A stretch of DNA of 7,365 nt from the NCBI GenBank assembly GCA_011390435.1, contig JAABSK010000131.1:1-7365 (forward strand). Direction: 5' to 3'. Each line of letters begins with the position of its first letter. The first letter of the stretch is position 1. Below, piece after piece: positions 1-5,107 of this stretch. This DNA is from Desulfobacteraceae bacterium (GTDB lineage Bacteria; Desulfobacterota; Desulfobacteria; Desulfobacterales; Desulfobacteraceae). Both the position numbers and the translations under genes were made by a program. The notes under the pieces were generated by a model. It worked only from the letters and a program-made list of their open reading frames with translations. It was not told the origin of the DNA and ran no database searches.

Positions 1-907
1 GATGGTTGTGCACCTCTATCATGATACCGTCCGCGCCAATGGCGGCACAGGCAAGTGACAGGGGAATTACCTGACTTCGGACGCCGGATGCATGGCTGGG
101 GTCAACAATAATGGGAAGGTGGCTTTCCTTTTTCACAGCCGGTACAACGCAAAGATCCAGCGTGTTTCTGCTGTGCTGAACAAAGGTTCTGATTCCTCTC
201 TCGCACAGGATGACATTGGGGTTTCCTCTTTCCATGATGTATTCGGCAGCCATGAGCCATTCTTCAAGCAGCGCAGACATGCCCCGTTTCAAAATTACCG
301 GACGTCTGGACTGCCCTGCCCGCTGCAAAAGAGAGAAATTCTGCATATTCCGGGTTCCGATCTGGACAATATCAGCATATGTTTCAACCACATCAAAATG
401 GTCGGTATCCATCACTTCCGTGACAATGGGCAGTCCGGTTTCTTCCCGGGCGGTTGCCATAAATTTGAGCCCCTGTTCCCCCAGACCCTGAAAGGAATAG
501 GGAGATGTTCTGGGTTTAAAGGCGCCTCCGCGGAAAACACTTGCTCCGGCAGCCTTGACAGCTCTGGCAATATCAAGAACCTGCTGTTCACTTTCCACAG
601 CACAGGGTCCGGCAATGACCGGAAGACTGCCGTTGCCGAAAACAGCGTCCCCCACCTGGATACAGGTGTTTTCCGGTTGAACTTCCCGGCTGACCAGCTT
701 ATAGGGTTTGGTAACGGAAATAATTTCTTTTACACCTTCAAATCCGGAAAAATGATCTGCATCAACCGCGCCGTCATTGTGGAGAATACCGATTGAGACC
801 CGGTCCTTGCCCGGAATGGGTCGGGCAACATATCCCCTTTTTTCAATGGCAGCAACAATGGCCTGGATGGTTTTTTCACTGGATCCTTTTTCCATTACAA
901 CCAACAT
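1..907 (-). CDS. aroF: 3-deoxy-7-phosphoheptulonate (DAHP) synthase, type I-beta, C-terminus cut by window edge
   Basis: The enzyme condenses phosphoenolpyruvate with erythrose 4-phosphate to DAHP, the first step of the shikimate pathway to aromatic amino acids, in the cytoplasm. The first 302 residues are present; the family usually has about 340, so some 35 are missing off the left edge. Residues 1-70 look like the N-terminal ferredoxin/ACT-like regulatory domain of the Thermotoga/Bacillus type, and the rest is the TIM barrel. Visible motifs are AGPCAVES (99-106), FRGGAFKPRTSPYSFQG (125-141), LKRG (206-209), DPSHASG (269-275) and GADGIMIEVH (291-300). The metal ligands Cys102, His272 and Glu298 sit at the same numbers I recall for the Thermotoga maritima enzyme; the fourth (Asp309 there) is outside the window. 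The ATG follows GGAGG (minus strand, 914-918) by 6 nt. In this family the N-terminal domain mediates feedback inhibition by tyrosine or phenylalanine, so the same is inferred here. The long plus-strand reading frame across this gene is an antisense shadow. Confidence 0.95.
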   Translation of the reverse strand, partial: MLVVMEKGSSEKTIQAIVAAIEKRGYVARPIPGKDRVSIGILHNDGAVDADHFSGFEGVKEIISVTKPYKLVSREVQPENTCIQVGDAVFGNGSLPVIAGPCAVESEQQVLDIARAVKAAGASVFRGGAFKPRTSPYSFQGLGEQGLKFMATAREETGLPIVTEVMDTDHFDVVETYADIVQIGTRNMQNFSLLQRAGQSRRPVILKRGMSALLEEWLMAAEYIMERGNPNVILCERGIRTFVQHSRNTLDLCVVPAVKKESHLPIIVDPSHASGVRSQVIPLSLACAAIGADGIMIEVHNH

Positions 908-1027
908 GATTTTCCTCCGTCTTTTTTTGTAGCAGTAAATATGGTTTTGAGCAATCAAAAAGACCTGGGTGATATCTGCTTTGCTGCCCGTTTTGTTTCT
1001 ATGTATAAGAACATTCTCTGCAGGTGC

Positions 1028-1055
1028 ATTATAGAAGTATTTTACGTTTTGTCAA
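1028..1055 (-). promoter_or_regulatory. sigma-70 consensus promoter of the DAHP synthase gene
   Basis: On the minus strand, TTGACA (1055-1050) and TATAAT (1033-1028) are perfect -35 and -10 hexamers separated by 16 bp. Transcription would start near 1021, giving a leader of about 114 nt before the ATG at 907. I see no convincing attenuator in the leader: only a 5-bp AGCAA/TTGCT pairing and no hairpin followed by a T-run. The match to consensus is seen directly; activity is inferred. Confidence 0.75.
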
Positions 1056-1114
1056 CGCTCCTGTCCAATTTTTTGATAAATTCATTTGATTTTAAGCGGT
1101 CTTCAGGATAAAGT
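1049..1114 (+). promoter_or_regulatory. candidate promoter(s) of the response regulator gene
   Basis: Two weak rightward candidates lie ahead of the gene at 1155. One is TTGTCA (1049-1054) with TTGATA (1073-1078) at 18 bp or TGATAA (1074-1079) at 19 bp; its -35 overlaps the -35 of the leftward aroF promoter. The other is TTGATT (1086-1091) and TAAAGT (1109-1114), spaced 17 bp, four of six matches in each hexamer. The sequence does not decide between them. The rest of the 247-bp intergenic region (908-1154) holds no gene I can support. Confidence 0.35.
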
Positions 1115-1154
1115 TTTATTTTCAAAGTGAAATTTCATCAGGGGTGGATGAAAG

Positions 1155-1805
1155 ATGAAGACCAGAATCATTATCGCAGATGACCACACCATTATCCGTG
1201 AAGGCCTTAAAGCACTTCTGGAAGCCAATGGGATGGATGTTATCGGCATCGCCAGAAATGGACGTGAGGCGATTGCCCTTTCTGTCGGCCAGATGCCGGA
1301 TATTGTGATGATGGATATTTCAATGCCGGATCTCAATGGGGTTGACGCAACCGCCGCCATAATGAAAAAAGTTCCAGGCATTAAAATTATCGCGCTTTCA
1401 ATGCACTCACACAAAGACATTATTGACAATATGTTTGCTGCAGGCGCATGCGGCTACATTTTGAAAGCTGATGCCTTTGGTGAAATATGTGATGCCATAC
1501 ATGTGGTGAAAAATGGTCGATTCTACCTGACACCATCCATTTCCAGAACCTTTTTAAATGGAGACCAGAACACGTTTGACAGCTGGGAAAAAACATCCAG
1601 GCGTCATTTAATTTCAACCAAAGAACGCCAGGTGCTTCAATTGGTTGCAGAAGGTGAAAAAAACCGGATCATTGCAGAAAAGCTGGAGATCAGTCACAAA
1701 ACTGTTGAAACCCACCGAAGAAATATCATGAAAAAGTTGCGCATTTTCAGTATTGCCGGCCTGACAAAATTTGCCATAAAAGAAGGCATTTCCCCTCTGG
1801 AATAA
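1155..1805 (+). CDS. NarL/FixJ-family response regulator (receiver plus LuxR-type HTH)
   Basis: This 216-residue two-component transcription factor has the standard architecture. The receiver domain spans about 1-120, with the acidic pair Asp9/Asp10, phospho-acceptor Asp54 in MMDISMPD, the switch Ser82 and conserved Lys104 in YILKAD, so all phosphotransfer residues are intact. After a linker, a LuxR/GerE-type DNA-binding domain covers about 150-212, with LISTKERQVLQLVAEG, then IIAEKLEISHKTVETH and the recognition helix VETHRRNIMKKL (184-195). The length is normal for the family. The ATG at 1155 follows AGGGGTGG (1140-1147) by 7 nt; the ATG at 1148 is out of frame. Phosphorylation normally promotes dimerisation and DNA binding. 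The hybrid kinase 116 nt downstream on the same strand is a plausible partner, but family members of this kind more often pair with HisKA_3 kinases. Target genes and signal are unknown. Confidence 0.92.
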   Translation: MKTRIIIADDHTIIREGLKALLEANGMDVIGIARNGREAIALSVGQMPDIVMMDISMPDLNGVDATAAIMKKVPGIKIIALSMHSHKDIIDNMFAAGACGYILKADAFGEICDAIHVVKNGRFYLTPSISRTFLNGDQNTFDSWEKTSRRHLISTKERQVLQLVAEGEKNRIIAEKLEISHKTVETHRRNIMKKLRIFSIAGLTKFAIKEGISPLE

Positions 1806-1833
1806 CAAGTTTTTTTTAAAAACTAAGGGTTTT

Positions 1834-1859
1834 CACCGATTGAAATCACCGGTGGCTTT
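1834..1859 (+). terminator. weak hairpin downstream of the response regulator gene
   Basis: CACCG (1834-1838) can pair with CGGTG (1850-1854) around an 11-nt loop, followed by a T-rich stretch from 1857. The stem is only 5 bp, so this is at best a leaky terminator. It overlaps the candidate promoter and the palindrome described for the kinase gene and could be regulatory instead. Confidence 0.3.
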
Positions 1860-1868
1860 TATTATATA
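1840..1868 (+). promoter_or_regulatory. candidate promoter of the hybrid kinase gene
   Basis: TTGAAA (1840-1845) and TATATA (1863-1868) are spaced 17 bp, with five and five matches to the consensus hexamers. It lies 53 bp ahead of the kinase ATG. The palindrome CACCGGTG falls in the spacer, where a bound protein would block RNA polymerase. The region is AT-rich, so a chance match is possible; read-through from the upstream regulator gene is the alternative. Confidence 0.35.
1847..1854. promoter_or_regulatory. palindrome CACCGGTG, possible operator (copy 1)
   Basis: A perfect 8-bp palindrome lies 67 bp ahead of the hybrid kinase ATG, within the candidate promoter spacer. The same 8-mer recurs at 3134-3141 next to the minC promoter, and TTTTCACCG occurs in both regions (1830-1838 and 3130-3138). 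Shared binding by one regulator is inferred only; the site is short. Confidence 0.25.
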
Positions 1869-1921
1869 AAACAATTACTGAGTGATAAAGCCATATGAAT
1901 CGATGAATAAAAGGTGGCGTA

Positions 1922-3067
1922 ATGGAATACATACATTTAAAAAATGAAGAACCAGATGCAGTGGAGGCTCTTGCCAGCGGGATCGCCCATGATTTTAACA
2001 ACCTTCTGGCCGCGATAAAGGGCCGGGCTTCTCTGATGATGAACAGTATACAGCCATCAGATCCGCTTTATCATCATATAAAAGAGATCATTACCTGTAT
2101 TGACAGAGGCTCTGACATTGCCAACCAGCTGCTGGGGTTTGCGCGGGTGGATGCGTATTATCCGACCCGGGTGGATGCCAACCGCCTGGTGAGAAAAACG
2201 GTGGAAACGCTGGATCTTAAGGACCGGAATATTGTTCTGGATGTGAACCTGGATGCCCGGGCCCTGATGGTCGATGCAGATCCGGATAAAATTAACCAGG
2301 TGCTGGTCAACATCATCCAGAATGCCATTCAGGCCATGCCGAAAGGCGGAAAACTGTCGGTTTCCACTGAGGCTGCCCCCATTTTAAACGGAACCGCAGA
2401 GGCATATGGCCTTGATAACGGCTATTTTGTCAAACTGACCATTGCCGACACGGGTATTGGCATGGAAAAAGAGGTCCTTGAGAAAATTTTTACCCCGTTT
2501 TATTCGTTCGATCACACCCTGCACCCGGAAAAAAAAGGTCTGGGGCTGACCTTTGCACGGGAAATCGTGCAGAATCACAATGGCGTCATTGATGTGTACA
2601 GCTCTCCCGGGTCGGGTTCTTCTTTTTCCATTATCCTGCCGCTGCAGATGACAGCAGGCGATCTGGACCTCCCGGCAGAAGGTGAAAAACTGATCATGGG
2701 AAACGAGTCTGTCCTTCTGGTGGATGATGAAGACCGGATCCTCACCGTGGGAAGAGAGATCTGTAAAGCACTGGGGTATTCAGTGATTACCGCGTCATCA
2801 GGCAAAGAAGCGATCCGTATCTATCAGCAGCAGAATGCACAGATCAACCTGGTGATCCTTGATATGATCATGCCGGAAATGAATGGCCTTGAGACATTTC
2901 TTGAATTGAAAAAACTGAACCCGGATATCAAGGTTTTACTGTCCACTGGGTATTCAATTGACGACAAAGCCCAGGAAATGCTCAAAAAGGGGTGTAAGGG
3001 ATATATTTTAAAGCCTTACAGCGTGATTGATTTTTCTCATAAACTGCGGGAAGTGCTGGAAATTTAG
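1922..3067 (+). CDS. sensorless soluble hybrid histidine kinase (HisKA-HATPase-receiver)
   Basis: This 381-residue protein begins almost directly at the phosphoacceptor domain. The H-box is ALASGIAHDFNNLL with His23. The ATPase domain follows: N-box VNIIQNAIQAM with Asn134, G1 box DTGIG (176-180), F-box EKIFTPFYSF (187-196) and G2 box GLGLT (206-210). From about 262 a receiver domain carries Asp268/Asp269, phospho-acceptor Asp314 in VILDMIMPEMNG, Ser341/Thr342 and Lys364 in YILKPY. All catalytic residues are intact. There is no PAS, GAF, HAMP or membrane segment; related HDFNN kinases normally carry sensory domains upstream of this point. AAGGTGG (1911-1917) is the ribosome binding site for the ATG at 1922, and the frame upstream is closed by TGA at 1904, so the short N-terminus is real as sequenced. 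The protein should be cytosolic and may receive its signal from a partner. It is probably co-functional with the response regulator upstream; whether it phosphorylates that protein is unknown. Confidence 0.9.
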   Translation: MEYIHLKNEEPDAVEALASGIAHDFNNLLAAIKGRASLMMNSIQPSDPLYHHIKEIITCIDRGSDIANQLLGFARVDAYYPTRVDANRLVRKTVETLDLKDRNIVLDVNLDARALMVDADPDKINQVLVNIIQNAIQAMPKGGKLSVSTEAAPILNGTAEAYGLDNGYFVKLTIADTGIGMEKEVLEKIFTPFYSFDHTLHPEKKGLGLTFAREIVQNHNGVIDVYSSPGSGSSFSIILPLQMTAGDLDLPAEGEKLIMGNESVLLVDDEDRILTVGREICKALGYSVITASSGKEAIRIYQQQNAQINLVILDMIMPEMNGLETFLELKKLNPDIKVLLSTGYSIDDKAQEMLKKGCKGYILKPYSVIDFSHKLREVLEI

Positions 3068-3092
3068 TTTGTTGTCCAGTTTTTAGCCAGGG

Positions 3093-3134
3093 GCGGAAAA
3101 CAGGTGTTTTCCTGATCCGCTCAGGGCCCTTTTC
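3093..3134 (+). terminator. hairpin downstream of the hybrid kinase gene
   Basis: GGAAAAC (3095-3101) pairs perfectly with GTTTTCC (3106-3112) around a 4-nt loop, and GCGGA (3093-3097) can alternatively pair with TCCGC (3116-3120). GGGCCC followed by TTTT comes at 3125-3133. The T-run is not immediately after the main stem, so termination efficiency is uncertain. It lies between the kinase stop and the minC promoter, which fits a transcription boundary. Confidence 0.45.
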
Positions 3135-3141
3135 ACCGGTG
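3134..3141. promoter_or_regulatory. palindrome CACCGGTG, possible operator (copy 2)
   Basis: This copy is part of the 10-bp perfect palindrome TCACCGGTGA (3133-3142). It ends 9 bp upstream of the -35 hexamer of the minC promoter, a position typical of activator sites. It matches the copy at 1847-1854. Function is inferred only. Confidence 0.25.
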
Positions 3142-3150
3142 ATTCATTCC

Positions 3151-3179
3151 TTGACACAAATCTTTGGATTTTCTATAGT
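3151..3179 (+). promoter_or_regulatory. sigma-70 promoter of the minCDE operon
   Basis: TTGACA (3151-3156) is a perfect -35 and TATAGT (3174-3179) matches five of six -10 positions, with the optimal 17-bp spacer. Transcription should start near 3186, about 39 nt ahead of the minC ATG. No other candidate this strong lies inside the operon, so minC, minD and minE are probably made from this transcript. Confidence 0.75.
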
Positions 3180-3224
3180 CCTTAAACCCATTTAACTGCA
3201 GACAGGTTTTGTTAAAGATACACG

Positions 3225-3914
3225 ATGATAAATTTTGATACGGATGTGCCGGTTAAACTCAAAGGGGTTGGCGATGGTTTCTGGATCACGCTGGACCCGT
3301 CCCATCCAGAAGCCTTTCTAAAATCAGAAATTGATAAACTCTTTCAAAAATTAAAGCATCTGGCGGTGAATGCCAGTGTGGTCATTGATGTGGGAGAGGC
3401 AAAAGGCCATGATGATCTGATTGAGAAGATCGCAGCCCATCTGAAGCTGAATTTTGATGTGGCAAAAGTGTCAACGCCTCCCAGGCGGCGATCCATCCCC
3501 ACGGAACGAATCCGTCAGCGGGATCTGTCCAAGGGCTGGAATCACCACCGGAGTGATGTGCTGATGCTCAAAGGAAGGGTTCGTTCCGGACAGAAAATTG
3601 AATCCAAAAAGCATATTGTCATTGCCGGGGATGTGAATCCCGGATCTGAAATCAGTTCCGGAGGCGATGTCATGGTCCTTGGAAAGCTGGCAGGAAAAGT
3701 TCATGCCGGATATCCAGACAATGAATCCGCCATTATTTTTGCCCTGGATTTTAAACCGACTCAGGTCCGCATCGGAACGATTGCTGCTGCAGGGATCGAT
3801 GAAGAGGTCAGCGCCAAACCGGAATATGCCTGTGTGGAGGGAAAATCAATCGTTGTGAAAGACTACATAAAAGAAAATCCTTTCCGGAAGATGCCCTGGC
3901 CGGAAGCCATTTAA
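3225..3914 (+). CDS. minC: septum site-determining protein MinC
   Basis: MinC inhibits FtsZ polymer assembly away from midcell when recruited to the membrane by MinD. The 229-residue length is normal. The N-terminal FtsZ-antagonist domain spans about 1-80 and is poorly conserved, as usual. A basic, proline-containing linker lies at about 84-105. The C-terminal right-handed beta-helix domain (about 110-215) shows the diagnostic features: RSGQ (120-123), the GDVNPG turn (135-140), GGD (146-148) and GKLAGKVHAG (153-162). This last region corresponds to the glycine-rich surface used for dimerisation and MinD binding. The ATG is preceded only by a weak purine stretch (AAAGA at 3214-3218), so translation initiation may be modest. 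minD follows after a 26-nt gap. The identification is supported equally by motif and by the minD and minE neighbours. Confidence 0.95.
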   Translation: MINFDTDVPVKLKGVGDGFWITLDPSHPEAFLKSEIDKLFQKLKHLAVNASVVIDVGEAKGHDDLIEKIAAHLKLNFDVAKVSTPPRRRSIPTERIRQRDLSKGWNHHRSDVLMLKGRVRSGQKIESKKHIVIAGDVNPGSEISSGGDVMVLGKLAGKVHAGYPDNESAIIFALDFKPTQVRIGTIAAAGIDEEVSAKPEYACVEGKSIVVKDYIKENPFRKMPWPEAI

Positions 3915-3940
3915 ATGTCATTTACGAGTAGAGGTGTGAA

Positions 3941-4741
3941 TTGGAAGGAAAAGTAATCGTCGTAACATCGGGTAAAGGCGGTGTGGGAAAAACCACAGCA
4001 ACATCCTCCATCGGTGCAGCCCTGGCTCTGGAGGGGAATCGGGTGGCCATTGTGGATATGGACATTGGATTGCGGAATCTTGATGTTGTCATGGGGCTGG
4101 AGAACCGCATTGTTTTCAATATCGTGGATGTGGTTCAGGAAAAGTGCAAAATCAGCCAGGCAGCCATCAGGGACAGAAGGATTGAAAATCTTTTTTTAAT
4201 TCCAGCATCCCAAAGCGATAACAAGGATGTACTGACGACTGCCGGTGTCGAGCGGGTCACCGATCAGCTCAGAAAAGAGTTCGACTATATTATTATGGAT
4301 TCTCCTGCCGGAATTGAGCGTGGATTTGAAAATTCAATTGTCGGTGCCAATGAAGCGCTGGTGATCTGTACGCCGGATGTCTCTGCTGTCCGGGACGCAG
4401 ACCGGGTCATCGGTCTGCTGTATTCGCGTTCCCTTACGCCGAAGCTTATTGTAAACCGGATTGAACCGGCCAGAGTGGCCAGAGGAGAGATGCTCAGTCA
4501 TGAAGATGTGCTGGAGGTGTTGTCCATTGAGCTGGCAGGCCTGGTTCCCATGGACGAGCATGTCCTGATTTCATCCAACACAGGAACGCCTCTGGTGCTG
4601 CAACAGGAATCAAAAGCCGGTCAGGCGTTCAAACGGATTGCCCGGCGGCTGAACGGGGAGTCGGATTTACCCATTGAAATCCCCACCCATCACACCAGCA
4701 TGTGGAGTAAACTCAGCAAAACCTTTGGGTTTAAAAAATAA
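3941..4741 (+). CDS. minD: septum site-determining ATPase MinD, TTG start
   Basis: MinD is a ParA/Mrp-type ATPase that dimerises with ATP, binds the inner membrane and recruits MinC; MinE stimulates its hydrolysis. The protein has 266 residues. The deviant Walker A motif is GKGGVGKTT (11-19), with signature Lys12 and Lys17. The switch I region VDMDIGLRNLD (38-48) contains Asp39, Asp41 and the conserved RNLD. Walker B is YIIMDSPAGIE (116-126), and VNRIEP (171-176) is the adenine-contacting stretch. The last residues, about MWSKLSKTFGFKK (254-266), form the C-terminal amphipathic membrane-targeting helix. The start is TTG: the frame is closed by TAG at 3929, no ATG or GTG lies between that stop and TTG, and GAGG (3931-3934) stands 6 nt ahead. 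The first ATG in frame would remove Walker A. The stop codon overlaps the minE ribosome binding site. Confidence 0.97.
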   Translation: MEGKVIVVTSGKGGVGKTTATSSIGAALALEGNRVAIVDMDIGLRNLDVVMGLENRIVFNIVDVVQEKCKISQAAIRDRRIENLFLIPASQSDNKDVLTTAGVERVTDQLRKEFDYIIMDSPAGIERGFENSIVGANEALVICTPDVSAVRDADRVIGLLYSRSLTPKLIVNRIEPARVARGEMLSHEDVLEVLSIELAGLVPMDEHVLISSNTGTPLVLQQESKAGQAFKRIARRLNGESDLPIEIPTHHTSMWSKLSKTFGFKK

Positions 4742-4751
4742 GGAGAATTGA

Positions 4752-5018
4752 ATGTTCAGCGGATTGTTCAAAAAATTCACCCATCAGAAAGCCAGTAAAG
4801 ACGCTGCTAAAAAGCGGCTTCAGTTTTCCTTGATATATGACAAGCTTGAAGTGGATGACACAACACTGGTCAGTCTTCAAAATGATATTGTTGCGGTGAT
4901 TTCAAACTATTTTGAAATTGACAAGAGTGCTCTTGAACTCGAGGTCAAAAGAAGTGATGATATATCGGCTCTTGTGTTTAACACGCCGATTTTACAGGTA
5001 AAGCGTAAAAAAGCCTGA
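4752..5018 (+). CDS. minE: cell division topological specificity factor MinE
   Basis: MinE binds membrane-bound MinD, displaces MinC and triggers ATP hydrolysis, setting up the pole-to-pole or wave pattern that leaves midcell free. The 88 residues match the family. The amphipathic N-terminal membrane-binding segment MFSGLFKKF (1-9) is followed by the anti-MinCD stretch around AKKRLQFSLIYDKLEVD (19-35). The alpha-beta topological specificity domain then covers about 36-80 and ends in LVFNTPIL (74-81). The anti-MinCD segment differs from the E. coli form, which has AERRR where this one has IYDKL. TAAGGAG, made partly from the minD stop, is the ribosome binding site for the ATG at 4752. The gap between the genes is only 10 nt, so translational coupling with minD is likely. 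Confidence 0.95.
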   Translation: MFSGLFKKFTHQKASKDAAKKRLQFSLIYDKLEVDDTTLVSLQNDIVAVISNYFEIDKSALELEVKRSDDISALVFNTPILQVKRKKA

Positions 5019-5040
5019 TCTGTGTTACACTCAGTTTTTT
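5007..5040 (+). terminator. probable Rho-independent terminator of the min operon
   Basis: CTGA (5015-5018) pairs with TCAG (5031-5034) and GTG (5022-5024) with CAC (5028-5030), with a 3-nt bulge on the left arm. The stem is followed directly by six T and preceded by an A-tract (5007-5012). It overlaps the minE stop codon. The stem is short and bulged, so efficiency is uncertain, but the position fits. Confidence 0.45.
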
Positions 5041-5054
5041 ATCAAATGAATCAT

Positions 5055-5063
5055 TGATACAAT
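5055..5063 (+). promoter_or_regulatory. candidate extended -10 promoter of the acyl-CoA dehydrogenase gene
   Basis: TGATACAAT combines an extended -10 TGN with the hexamer TACAAT (5058-5063), five of six matches. The -35 region (TTTTTA, 5036-5041, 16 bp upstream) is poor, as is common for extended -10 promoters. Transcription would begin near 5070, after the min terminator and 38 nt ahead of the ATG at 5108. Confidence 0.4.
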
Positions 5064-5065
5064 CA

Positions 5066-5098
5066 GATGGGTTAAACAGAGAAACCCCCATCAGGAGG
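5066..5098 (+). promoter_or_regulatory. hairpin abutting the ribosome binding site of the acyl-CoA dehydrogenase gene
   Basis: GATGGG (5066-5071) pairs perfectly with CCCATC (5087-5092) around a 15-nt loop, and AGGAGG (5093-5098) follows without a gap. The stem leaves the ribosome binding site itself free but adjacent. It might stabilise the 5' end or modulate initiation; chance is also possible for a 6-bp stem. Confidence 0.3.
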
Positions 5099-5107
5099 AA
5101 TTTAAAA

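Noticed and set aside
92..796. A 234-codon plus-strand reading frame
   Set aside because: It runs antisense to the DAHP synthase gene, whose motifs and metal ligands are unmistakable. The plus-strand translation has no recognisable domain.
955..1014. A 19-codon minus-strand reading frame in the aroF leader, as a possible attenuator peptide
   Set aside because: It would start about 7 nt from the predicted transcript start with no ribosome binding site, has only one Tyr and two Phe, and no terminator/antiterminator pair follows it.
1806..1921. A degraded sensor domain upstream of the hybrid kinase
   Set aside because: The frame of the kinase is closed by TGA at 1904, and the 116-bp gap is AT-rich with a hairpin and promoter-like sequence rather than coding-like remnants.
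5022..5030. GTGTTACAC as an operator palindrome
   Set aside because: It is better explained as the top of the hairpin of the min operon terminator, and no second copy was seen.
5054..5107. An 18-residue N-terminal extension of the acyl-CoA dehydrogenase from a TTG at 5054
   Set aside because: It lacks a ribosome binding site and overlaps the candidate promoter, while AGGAGG is ideally placed for the ATG at 5108.
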